Of a stretch of DNA of 64,000 nt, positions 19,657 to 30,925 are shown one piece after another (position 1 is the first letter of the stretch; the number at the start of each line of letters is the position of its first letter). This DNA is from Basidiobolus meristosporus CBS 931.73. Its lineage: Eukaryota; Basidiobolomycota; Basidiobolomycetes; Basidiobolales; Basidiobolaceae. Below the pieces are notes generated by a model. It was not told where the DNA came from. It worked only from the letters and a program-made list of their open reading frames with translations, and searched no databases. A program made the translations under genes and the position numbers. The stretch covers positions 30,943-94,942 of the forward strand of contig MCFE01000323.1 in the NCBI GenBank assembly GCA_002104905.1, given 5' to 3'.

Positions 19657-21985
19657 GGTTTTGAGCCCCAAGCTGTCACTCTCTGCAATATCTACTATTG
19701 CTATTACTGGAACTTTTCCCTCTGCTGAAAAGTTGGATGGAACTAACTACCAATTGAGGGAGGTGAAGATGAAGATGCTGCTACAAAAAAGAGGCCTTTG
19801 GGATATTGTCATAGGAGAAGAATGCTCTCCTAAAAACATGGCAGAGGAAGCCTCAAAGTACCAGAAGAAAGAAAAAAGTGCCTTTAACTGCATTTGCCCT
19901 AATGTCAAAGACAAATTGCTAATTCAATGCTCAAAAGCAAAAACGGCAAAGAATGCTTGGAAGGCATTAGAAGACACCTACCAGTCATGTTCAGCTGCTA
20001 AGAAAATGTATCTGAGACAAATATTCTTTACTTTAAAGATACTGCTGGGAGAAGAAATGAAAAATCTAGTTAACAGAATTACCCTGCTATTGGGTGCAAT
20101 GGAATTTGTGGGTGTATCTACTACTGATGTGGATGTGATAATTACCATCCTGAATAGCCTGACAGACAAGTTTCAGGGCCTTGTATCAGCTATAGAGTCC
20201 AGAACTGATGATTTGACCTTAAATTGCATTTATGGAAGGCTCCTGGATGAATAATTAGGAAAATAAAGCGCCAATAAGAAGCAAGAAGAAAATGCTTTAA
20301 TAAGCAATGATAACCAACAAAGGAGGTGCCCAGGACCCTAAAAGGGCAAGAGCAACCTGCTTGGTAACTACTGCAAAAGGAAAGAACATACATCAGACCG
20401 GTGCTTCAGAAAGAGTGATAGTCAACAGACAAAGCTTGAATATGGAAATGCTGCAATAACTAAAGATTGACTATTCATATCTGCACTGAATATGACCACA
20501 AACAAAATTCTCAGACATGGTTTATTAACTCTGGAGCATCTCAGCACTTTACATACCAAAAAGAACTGTTTACCCAGTATCAAGGAATACCAATTAACAA
20601 GGTTTTTATTGGTGACAATAGGACAATTGATGCAGTGGGAGAAGGAACTATCCAAGTAAACCTTAGAAGCAGTGAAGGAAGCCATACACTGACCTTTAAA
20701 GATTTACTCTATGTATCAGAAATAGCCAAGTACCTACTATCTGTGAGCAAGGCCATTGAAGAAGGACTTAGTCAACTTTGACAATTCTGGATGCAAGAGC
20801 ACTGATCAAAATGGTGGCCATATTGCTTTGGGTATCAGAGATTGGAATCTGCACAAGTTGACTTATATTCCATTATATTTGTAAGCCAATATAAGTAACT
20901 TAAATGAAGAAACACCAAAGCTTTGGCACAGGAGATTTGGGCACACCAGTTTTGATTTTTTGCGCAAAATGATCAAAGATCAGCTAATTTTGGGAGTAAA
21001 TATTGATCCCCCAGCTAATTTGGAGCACTGTGAGTCTTGCATATATGGGAAACAAGCCAGACAACTGTACAAAAGCTCTGGGTTGATCAAAACTAAGAAA
21101 AAACTAGATCAAACTCACTTGGATCCATGTGGTCCTATGCAGAAATTATTCTTAGGCAGGATGCAGTATTCAAACACTGTGATTGATGATTATACAAGAT
21201 ACATGTGGGTTTACTTCACGGAGAGAAACAAAGAAGCTCTGTTTAGGTTCAGGGAGTTTAAAGCTATGGTGCAGAGAGAAATTGGTGAAAAAATCAAGAA
21301 AATACGCTCTGACAATGGTGGACAATATACCTCAAAACTCTTCATCCACTTGTGCAAAATTCATGGGATAAAGCAAGAGACTACTATACCATACTCCCCA
21401 CAGCAAAACAGAGTAGCAGAAAGTGCTAATCAATCAATAATTGTTATGGCAAAATCTATGATCCATGATCAAAACTTATCCTATGATTTTTGGGTGGAAT
21501 CAGTTGCCACTGCAGTATACCTTGAAATTAGGAGTTACAACAGAAAACCTCATTACTTTACTCCATTTGAAGCATGGTATAGGTACAGACTAAGCACAGA
21601 ACATCTCAGAATACTTGGGAGTACACCATATGCCAGGAAAATGCCCTGAAATCAATCAAAATTTGGGCCAAAAAGTGTAAAATGCATATTGCTGAGTTAC
21701 TGCAATGAGAGTAAAGCCTTTAGACTCTACAATACCAAAGCAAAGAGGCTGATCAAGTCCAGGGATGTGCTGTTTGATGAATATTCAAAACTTTCACAAC
21801 AAATTACATTAGATGATGACAAAAATCTGATCTCAAGTCCACCAATTGTCAGGATTGAATCAGAGCAAAACACTGAGAATTTTTTCACTCCTGAGGACTC
21901 TAAAACAATGATTCAAGCAGAATCAGTGCCCAGGAATATCCTAGAAGTGATCATTCCAGTATCAAATGCCAGCAGATCCATTTGA
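19657..21985 (+). pseudogene. Copia K1 Gag, protease and integrase
   Basis: Follows the LTR remnant. Gag starts where K5 has ATG (58163), but here the codon is TTG. The 251-codon frame ending at 20254 contains the Gag helical region. A degenerate zinc knuckle follows (first Cys replaced by Gly). The protease is recognisable as FINSGASQHF near 20525, with the catalytic Asp of DSGA changed to Asn. Integrase (20960-21649) keeps the HHCC finger and the downstream block, but the first DDE Asp region and neighbouring residues differ from K5. Stops or frameshifts occur near 20254, 20780, 20884 and 21649. Confidence 0.8.
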
Positions 21986-22117
21986 ACAAGAAATAGCCCA
22001 AATTACTATATCAATGAGGGTACAAACTTAGCCTATGCCTATTCAGCCCATATCTATGAGCCCCAGACTGTAAAAGAGGCCCTAAATAGCCCTCAGACAG
22101 AGTTTTGGAGATTTGCA

Positions 22118-23807
22118 ATGACTGATGAATATCAGGCCCTGATGGCAAATCAAATGTGGTACTTAGTCAAATTACCAATCAACCAAAAATTAATTGGATG
22201 CAGGTGGGTCTTTAAGACAAAATACAAGGCTGATGGCTCAATTGATAGATACAAAGTAAGACTTGGGGCCAAAGAATACTCTCAAACAAAAGGACTTGAC
22301 TATACTGAGACCTTTGAACCAGTAGCCATGTTTAATTCCATCAGATTGATATTGGCTATTGCTGCCAAATACAAGCTTTTATTCATCAAATGGAAGTAAA
22401 AGCTACATTTTTGAATGAAGAAGTTGATGAGGATGTGTATATGGACCAGCCAGATGGGTTTGCTGACCAAGATAACCCCCAATTGGTTTGGAAGTGTAAA
22501 AATCTCTATATAGTCTCAAACAATCACCAAAAGCCTGGAACTGCAAAATAGATTCTTATTTGAGGTTTTTGACTTTTAAAAGGAGCAATGTGGACTATAG
22601 TATATACTAGGCTTTTTCCATTGCGCCATTGATCATAGTGCCAGAAAGTGCTCTATATTTTGTTATCAATTTGATATTTCAGGATCATATGCATGTCAAT
22701 TTTGATCCCAAATTGGCACTGTATGGCACCATCTGGCATGCTATGGCACTATTGGTCACTATAATCAGCTGGAATGATGGGACAAGTCTAGTATAAGCTA
22801 GATAGAGCAAATCTAGTTCCATTAGCTCTATATGTGGATGATCTTATTATAGCCTCCAATAACCTAGCAACATTGGAAGAGACTAAATCCAGCCTATCTA
22901 AGGAGTTCAAGATGTCCAATCTAGGAGAACTCAGTCACTACTTAGGGATTAATTTCTCCATAGACAGAAGTACCCAGACTAGCACTCTAAGTCAATCCAA
23001 GTATATTCAAGACATACTAAAGGAGTACCAAATGGAAGACTGTAAACTGGCAGCTACCCCAATGGAGACAAACCTTAACTTGGTCAAATTCAGCCAAATC
23101 AAGAGAGCTTGATACCATCTGAAAGCCCTGAATTTCCTTATCAATCTATGGCCAGCAGTCTGATGTATATCATGTTTGGAACATGTCCAGATATCCCATA
23201 TTCAGTGGGAGTTATCAGCCAACACAATCAAATCAATGGATATAATCATATTGCAGCAGTCAAGTGGATTTTTAGATACCTAAAAAGAAATGCTGATATC
23301 TGCTTAAGATACACTTATAAGGACTCAGAACAGGAACTTTTGGGATACTCTGATGCAAACTGGGGACAAAATTTGGAAGACAGAAGATCCACAATAGGAT
23401 ACACCTTTCTTTACTGTGAAGGAGCACTTTCATGGAGCCCAAGAAAGCAACCACCATCACACTTTCTACCACAGAGGCAGAGTACATGGCAGCCTGTAAA
23501 GCTACAAAAGAAGTAATGTGATTAAGAAAGCTTTTTACAGATTTAGGCCTATATCAAAACACACCAATTGCATTGTTTCAAGATAATCCAGGATGTATAC
23601 AATTAGGTAGAAATCCAACTTTTCTTGCTAGAACTAAGAACATAGATATCAGGCATCATTTCATATGTGAAACTATAGAGAATAACTTTTTTGCTTAGTT
23701 GACTGTCCTTCAGATGAAATTATTGCAGACATATTTACCAAACCATTAGCTAGAGGCAAACTTGAATATTTTAGGTCAAAATCAGGACTAGTCAGTATGA
23801 GCATTTA
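22118..23807 (+). pseudogene. Copia K1 reverse transcriptase and RNase H, interrupted by a MITE
   Basis: The reverse transcriptase N-terminus reads W-x-LVKLPINQKLIGCRWVFK and KGLDYTETFEPVA, and the active-site block appears as MDDLIIAS after the MITE (22834 on). In K5 and K6 this is YLDDLIIA/YVDDLIIA. RNase H follows with GYSDANWGQ and SWSPRKQ, and the tail reaches about 23807, ahead of the purine-rich GAGTGGAAG before the LTR. Frameshifts lie near 22399, 23100 and 23516. Confidence 0.8.
22609..22789. mobile_element. Harbinger-derived MITE M1
   Basis: A 181-bp noncoding insertion inside the K1 reverse transcriptase. The left end AGGCTTTTTCCATTG and right end ...GGGACAAGTCT match the Harbinger termini, and AGTGCC/GGCACT words lie inside both ends. 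The flanks ACT (22606-22608) and AGT (22790-22792) fit a 3-bp target duplication with one later mutation. Deleting the insert and one flank restores the K5-like sequence. Confidence 0.8.
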
Positions 23808-23819
23808 GCTGAGTGGAAG

Positions 23820-24167
23820 TGCTGTAAAATTTGTAATTCCACCTAAATATTCACCTAACTTTGTCACTTAGATTAATACATTCAAATCCTAAAAATTACT
23901 GACCAAATTTCTTGTTGGGATTTACTTATAATATTTTCACCAAAATACCAGGTACCCAGGACCTGAAAATTCTCAAAGTTGTCCAAACAGCCCCAAACTT
24001 TGCACACATGCTCTTGGGACCCTCCTTAATCTGTTTTATGTGCTTGTAATGCCAAGACCATGTAAAAGCATAAATATTACTTTTAGACTCAATAGATCAT
24101 TAAGTAAACACCTCATAATCTACTTGTCCTCCCAATCACTTCCAATATCTCCAAGACTCTTACAACA
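23820..24167 (+). repeat. 3' LTR of copia K1
   Basis: 348 bp, similar throughout to the K5 LTR at 57810-58158. It ends TTACAACA and is followed at once by an inverted copia fragment. Confidence 0.88.
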
Positions 24168-24566
24168 ATACTGACTAGTCCTTATTCTGACTTGAAATAC
24201 TCAAGGTTGTCTCTGGCTAATGGCATGGTAAATATGAATGCATCCATTTCATCTCAAGGACTGCAAGCCAAGTTAACTTAGTTATTCTCTGAAGCTTCAC
24301 ATATGAGGTGATGTTTAGTATCTTTGTGATTAGTTCTGGCCTGAAAAGTTGGATTTCTACCCAATCTCATACATCCTTGATTATCTTGAAATACGGTAAT
24401 AGGTGTTTTTTAAAATATACTTAAGTTTTGAAATAGCTTTCTTAGCCACATCACATTTTTTGTAGCCTTGCAGGCTGCCATACACTCTGCCTCTGCAGTA
24501 GAAAGTGCTTTGGTTGGCTGCTTTCTTGAATTCCATGAAATTGCTCCCTTACAGTAAAGAAATATA
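24168..24566 (-). pseudogene. Inverted copia RNase H fragment K2
   Basis: Minus-strand 3' coding end of the same copia family, matching 62800-63200. It has no LTR between it and the K1 LTR and is cut at 24566 by MITE M2. It contains numerous stops. Confidence 0.75.
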
Positions 24567-24890
24567 CTTGCTCATTTGGATAGTGCCACATTGAGCCATC
24601 AGTGCCCAATAGTGCCATTGTGTGCCATTGAGGCCAAGTAGACCTACACTTGGCAACAGACTGTAATGCTTCATAAACTACATAAAATGCAGCCCTTATG
24701 TTTCATGTACTGTGCTGGAGAAAAGTCATTTTTTGACCTTTTTTTTAGGATCAATTTTGTACCTGACATCTAAGTGCACAGAAGGACTGAATATGGAGAC
24801 ACCTAAGCCTTGAGCATTAATCAGTTGAGCATTCACAATGTGTTGGTAATCAGTAAGGTAAGCCAATATTGGGTTGGATGGAACAAGTTG
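24567..24890. mobile_element. Probable Harbinger-related nonautonomous element M2
   Basis: The left edge ACTTGCTCATTTGGATAG with a following AGTGCC and the right edge GGATGGAACAAGT resemble Harbinger termini. The interior is unrelated and noncoding. The ends are diverged and I see no clean target duplication. Confidence 0.45.
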
Positions 24891-24897
24891 CTAATCC

Positions 24898-25859
24898 TTA
24901 CTAGTGCAACTTTACCAAAGTATACCAGGTACCTCCAGAGTATTAAACAATTTATCCACCATTCAATTTAAAAATCACACAAACATGAGCTGGAGCACAC
25001 ACTTAAATGAGACTAGAGTCAAGCCAAGGTAAAGAATATATTGGCCATGTAAAAAGAAGTGCTTTGCAGATATTCAGGAGGTATTGATTGCAAGAGATGT
25101 TATGTTCAACACCCCTTTGAGAAATGACTGCATTAATACTGTCAAAAGGCCTTCACAAATTCTAATCCTATGACTAAGCCAAACTAATTTCATTAGGGCA
25201 CCTTGTGAAGATTGTAAAAAATATTGTCCTCAGATTTCACACGCAACATGGTCAAAACTTTTCAGCACAACTATACCACTGTGAAAAATAATTGTGATGA
25301 TCCTGTCAAAAAGCAGTCACAAAGTTTAAACCCCATGACTTTGAGGTATTGATGCCATGGGGCCACTGTGTAAAGACTGTTTCAGGAATTGCACCTTTGA
25401 CTTCACAAAATTTCTGTTCAGAATTTTTCATCAGAACAATTTATAAGTGGCTTTGGATTAGCTCTGTGGCAATTCTTTACTTTATAATCTTGGACATGCA
25501 ACAGCCTCCTATGATTGTGTACACTGATTGGATATTGCCCTTTTTTGCACTCCTTACTTGATGACGCAGATAATGCTCTTACTTTTTCTCTCTATTATGT
25601 AATGCTACTGGCTGAGCATCCAACTCTTCTGAGAGCAGCTGTTGTCTTATTGATAATTCTTCTTGAATATTATGGGGTTCATATTGTTCTGGGTTGATAG
25701 TACTGATTGGTGGGCACTGCTGTATTTCTATTGCACTTCTCTGCCTCTGGCTTTGGTAGCCTTTTTTTCCTTTACCTACACCACACTCACAACCAGGTCT
25801 TTCACTGCAAATCTAATTGAGTGCTTCTTGTGTTGATCTATGTTTTCATATTGATAAAT
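24898..25859 (+). mobile_element. CACTA fragments C3
   Basis: Three joined pieces. 24898-25105 is a decayed Tnp2 C-terminal stretch. At about 25113 a terminus-like CCCTTTGAGAAATGAC starts a left subterminal region, and a second left terminus-like motif (TGTGAAAAATAATT) occurs at about 25280. 25276-25620 matches the left noncoding arm of C11. At about 25625 it joins the ORF A remnant that also flanks C1 (17870-18100). No usable gene remains. Confidence 0.6.
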
Positions 25860-26009
25860 GATAGCTGGTACTATGTATCAGCAGACCAAGAAAGGGCCAT
25901 GCATTTTTGTGGCATGGTACATACCTCTGGAGCTAGATTCAGAGTACCATGCATAGTGAGTATCAAGTGCATGTCTTCAGTCAATATGTGCTTTTCCCAA
26001 TCATAAATA
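25860..26009. other. Unassigned stretch
   Basis: No coding frame or family match that I can support. Confidence 0.25.
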
Positions 26010-27640
26010 ACTAGGTCCCATGAGTAGATCTGCCATCATGAGACCATTATTATATCAGCAGCTTGGAATTAATGGCCCTGTACAAAATCTCATAATGGGA
26101 TCATTACATCATTTGGCCAACTTTATTGCCTAATAAATCTAAAAAAATTACAGTGCTAAGCAGTGTCTTGCCAAGTGTAGCATGGCATTGTTGCAGTGTT
26201 AGAATGCTCTACAACTATCTGAGTGGATATAACCAGCCAGTACAGCCAATGCCTGATATGGCAAAAAATATGACTGCGTTTTGATGGCTTTATTGCAAGC
26301 CTCTAGTGGTATTGTTACAGCAGTCTCCATTCAGCCCAATATTGGCTTACCAAGATGATTACCTGTGCATTAGGGCTGCTTAGCTTCATAATGCCATAGA
26401 AATAGGTGTCTCCATGTGCATATCTGTCCTCAGTATTTTCCAACTCTTCCTGGTTTTTCTCCATGCACCAACTCATCACATTAGTGACAGACCTAAAGGT
26501 AATAAGCCTGATGAGATTGGGATATGGTAGTACTAGCAACTTGACTTGTCTTCCTACCACCCCACCCATCTACTACATAGGAAACTCCCAAAAGGTGAAG
26601 TAAGGTCTAATATTCTCAACACACCATACAAAATGGATTACTGAATGGACACAGTAGTGGCAGAGATATATGCATTCAGCTTTATGCTTGTAGTATGGCA
26701 ACTTAAATCCAATCACAAACTCCTGCACCAATGCTGTGGATGTGTATAGTTGGCATTGGTGATCTGCTTCTGGATAAGTATTACTACCATGTCCACATAT
26801 TACTTCAATGCTTCCAATGTACTCTTGGTAGATATGACTTCAGAAGGCCACTGGAAAAAGCATATTTCTACTCAAGAAGCGCTCAGTCAAAGTAGCAGTG
26901 AAGGACCAGGCAGTGATAAAAACCAGCAGCTACCTAGAGGGCTTGTCACAGCATGGGCTGCAAGCTCAAACCAGTGGGAAAGTGTGGTGAGCTTGCCTGC
27001 AGAGTACCAGCAAGAGACAAGCAGGCCAAAGCAGATGCATGAGAGTAGCATTAACCAAGGAGAAAATTTAGTTCAATACCAGAAGCACTCAGACAAAGTT
27101 GCAGTGAAAGACCTGGTGATGATAAATGAAAAGGTAAAGGGAAAAAAGTGTATTCAAGCCAGAGACAGGGAAGAGTTAGAGAAAAGCTGCAGGTTTTTCC
27201 AATTATCACTGTAAGCCCAGAATAGACTGAATCCTATCATTGCCAAGAAGAATTACCAGCAAGGAAACAGCTGTTTTCAAAAGAGTTGGAAGTGCAGCCA
27301 GCTGAGCTACATTGCAGTGTGGTAGATGAGTTTGCAGAGAAAGGCAATTTGTCTACCACAGCCTCCATGTCCTCCATTGTTCAAAGAGTGGAGATCCCAC
27401 CACAGAAAAAGTAACAACATCAAGAACTCAAAAGATTATCGCAATGCCTTCAATGGAATTCTGGAACATTAGTAGGCACACCAAGAGGTTGCTGCACTTC
27501 TTCAAGAGCAATGCTCATGAAAGCACACTAAATATTGCAAGGATTCATTGCAAAGACTGGTAGATGAGGTGTAAGACCTTGCAGAGCTGGCTGAAGACCA
27601 GCACATATGGGAACCAGTGAGTGAACAGTAACATAAAGCT
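26010..27640 (-). mobile_element. Internally deleted reversed CACTA copy C4
   Basis: Reading left to right it holds the CACTA right arm (26010-26310), the Tnp2 C-terminal half on the minus strand (26315-26855, including a block like VLPYPNLI and NQEELENTED), and then directly the C-terminal half of ORF A on the plus strand (26856-27635, including SQSSSEGPGSDKNQQ). The N-terminal halves of both genes and the promoter between them are missing. This is the classic shape of a nonautonomous deletion derivative. Stops are present in both halves. Confidence 0.65.
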
Positions 27641-29615
27641 TGTGATATTACATATACATGTGTATGTGTTGCCACAGCTTTTTTGATCATGCATACTATA
27701 GCAGGTCATCATTGAATCTTACAATCATGTAGGTGCAATGTCTCAGATACAAGACTGTCTTATGTTTGCATGAGTAATGACAAACAAAGTGATATAATAG
27801 CATGACATTGTTGAGTGCTGAGCTGTTTGCCCTATAGACAAGACTATTTTGATTCAACACCGTAAGAGAAGCAAGAAAAGTCCATGTGGCTATTGTAGCA
27901 AGCCTCTCAGCCATGAAGCAAGCAGTCAGCATAAGAGGTATTAAGAGGAACATGGCCAGTGTTTAGCTACACTGTGATATTTGACCATTTACTAGTCACC
28001 GCTGTACCTATACTATCTTGCTTGCCACTTGATACTTAATTACTTGCACCTGGCTGTACTTGTTACCTTGCTCAAACTGAGTCAAGAGAGTTTGTAATGT
28101 TTTAGGCTCACCCCAGTCTTCTGAACATGACAAGCAGAGTGATAGCACTGAAGAAGCCGGCTCACTGATTGATTATTAGCCTATCTTCCCTGACAACAGT
28201 ACCCTGCATGAGCCTGGCAAAATCCAATTATGCAATGAGACATTACCTGGGAAAAAATGCCAAGGATACTTCATGAGGTCACGTGAGCCCAGTAATCCAT
28301 CTACTGGTGAATGATTTGATGTTGTGGCTGGAGACATGATGCGTTTCATCTTATATCTGCAATGGGGGCGTTGAGGATTTACTACCACTTCTTGTCAAAA
28401 ACATGCTGGGATGTAACTTACTATATACTTGGTATAAATGGACAACTGCTGTCTGGATGGCAACATATGACCCTGAAACTGTCCTGATACCAGCAAGTGT
28501 TAGCTGCTGCATGGCATTCACATCAGAAAATGCCACTATTGCAATGTGTCCAGCTTGTCATGAACCCACCACTGTTGTGGGAAACCATTGTTCACACTCC
28601 AGATTTATTCCAGTAATACCCTGTCTAAAGAAGCTCATGCAGTCCAACAAATATTGCAAAGCTATAAAGTACCACACTCAGTATCCATCAAGCTCAGATA
28701 TATCTGATCTATTTGATGGAAATATTACAAATAGCTAAGAAGCAAAGGCTACCTTGAATGTATGTATGACCATGCCTTTGCCTTGGCCCTTGATGGATTC
28801 TCATTAAACAAGTGCACTACCAGCCAATCCAGCTGCCTACTAAATTGCCTCAACCTGCTTCTGCCACCTATCCTATAGTATCAGAGCCAAAATCCAGTTG
28901 TAATCTCTCTGGTACTTGGGCCTTGATCACTATCCACCTGGATACTACCTGAATCCATTGCTGGATGATTTTGTCAACTTTCCAGCTGGACAACAATAAA
29001 TGGCCATCATGTCAATGCTCACATTATTATCTGCATTGGAGATACCCAGCCAGCAGCAAGATAGCCAGCTTTTCTAGGCACAATGAACGGTATTGCTGTC
29101 AGATGCAAAGTTGGTAAGTTAAAGTCATTGGCTATAATATGGAATTAATTGCAAATCAGAGATACTCAAGATGGAGGATATCTCTTGGAGCAAAAGCTTT
29201 CCACTTAGAGCAATGCATCTGCTTTTTGGCAATACCCCCATACCAATAACCAAGATATATAGGGGATATTCCAAGCTAAATGGGTCCTTCAAGATACTGG
29301 AGAAATTTGAAAGAATTGGCAAGGTATTACAGAGTATAGGCTACCCTAAGCACTTCTCATGGGCTCCAATCAACATTCATATGCATATGCAACAATACAA
29401 GTGAAGGACTGAGTGAGCTGGATGTGTTTTTATTTGAGTGGCCTTCTGAAGCCATTTAAACCAAGATTACATTGGAAGCATTGGGAGTTATATGTGAACA
29501 TTGTAGGAAAATTTATCCAGAAGCAGATCACCAATGCCAACTTGACACATCTACAGCTGTTGTGTGAGGAGTCTGTAACAGGATTTGAGCAGCTATACTA
29601 CTATTGTTGGGGAAG
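27640..29615 (+). pseudogene. Degenerate Tnp2 transposase, copy C5
   Basis: Begins with the CACTA promoter region (27640-27835). The zinc-finger segment follows (near 27880, CGYC with a stop after it), then the Tnp2 core (28403-28738: TIAMCPACHEPT and later blocks), a lost interval near 28740-29100, and C-terminal parts at 29171-29620. Many stops and frameshifts make it one of the oldest copies. Confidence 0.7.
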
Positions 29616-30925
29616 ATAGGCTCACAATCCATCAGCGAGTCTGCTTTTTCAGAGCTATCACTCTGCATTCCGTATTCAGAAGACTTGGGTGAGCCTAAAG
29701 GCATCACAAACTCACCTGACTCAGTTTGCTAATGGTGACAAGTATGACTAGGTACTGTTATAGAAGTATTGAGTAGCTGGCTAAATATTATTAGTACAGC
29801 AGTGAATGGTGCATGGCCAAATATGACTTTTGTGACAATACTCTAACACTGATCCTTACAATACTTCCTATGCTGTCTGTGTGTTTCATAGCTGAGAGGC
29901 TTGCTACAATAGCCACAGGGTCTTTTTTCTCTTTTTGTACAGTGCTAAATCAAAGTAGTCTTGTAAATGGGGTAAACAGCTTGACATTCAATAACAAAAC
30001 ACTATTTTATCACTTTTGGTCAATACTCATGCTTCTCTTATGGTATTGAATCAAAGTAGTCTTGGCCATGAGGTAAACAATTGGATACTCAACAATGTAA
30101 CAGTATTATATCCCTTTTTATCAATACTCATGTGAATTTGAGTCAGTCTTGTGCTTAAAATTTTGCACCTAAATGAATGTAAGAATTAGCAATGACCTGC
30201 CATGGTAAGCATCAGAGATAAAGTTGTGGCACCACAAACACACAAATATGTAACACCATTTCCCCTTTGGTTTGACTCACTTCCATATATACGCTGCCAA
30301 GAAATAAAGCAAAGTTGTATGGTTCTCAACTAATCCCACCTCTGACAGAAGCAGAAAAGGAGTTGGACAAAAGCTTGCTTTGACATTTAGTGAAACAAGC
30401 TGCGCTACAACCAAAAAGGGCCCTGTGAGCGGTGTGCCCACTGAAGGTAATAATGTGGGCTCCTCAAGCTTGCACTCAAGTAGGCAATTGGAATCTCTGC
30501 AGAGCCACAAGCTGACCATAATGCTGATGCAAATTTAGCAAAAGCAGTACCTTAAGATGAAGGCCAGCCTGTGTCCATTGAAACATCACCACCACCTGTA
30601 TCAGCAAATATATTGTTAGCTCTGCCAAAGCATTAATGAGGCAATTATGTGCAGTGGCTGATAGGATAGATGCAATGGCTTGCAGAAAACAGAAAAAAGT
30701 TCAGAAACAGGATGAGCAGAAAAAATGTCTAGAGCAATCACTATCCTAGGTAGAGAAAGCAGTATCTTTGCTGCGAAGAAGGAACTCAGGTAGCCAATAT
30801 TACAGGCATTCAGCTGTTTCTCAATGTAGCAGCAGAGGAACACAGTACAGTATTTGAAACACAACAACAGTGCCCAAAGAGAAAGCCTACCAGCACCCAC
30901 CACAGCATGTGAGGTAGAAAATTTA
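29616..30925 (-). mobile_element. Reversed CACTA fragment C6
   Basis: The Tnp2 N-terminal segment is on the minus strand (29616-29960), then the promoter region, then the N-terminal half of ORF A on the plus strand (about 30300-30900, including QLAFTF-like and DRIDAMA coiled-coil codons). It joins C7 at about 30926. Both genes are disrupted. Confidence 0.6.

Larger units (their letters stand above)
19441..24167 (+). mobile_element. Ty1/copia element K1, 5'-truncated and decayed
   Basis: The 5' LTR survives only as 19441-19656. Gag-Pol remains and a 3' LTR follow, the latter at 23820-24167 (348 bp, TGCTGTAAAA to TTACAACA). The family is the same as K5 at 57810-62435. A 181-bp MITE interrupts the reverse transcriptase. 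Missing 5' sequence, many frameshifts and stops make it inactive. Confidence 0.88.
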
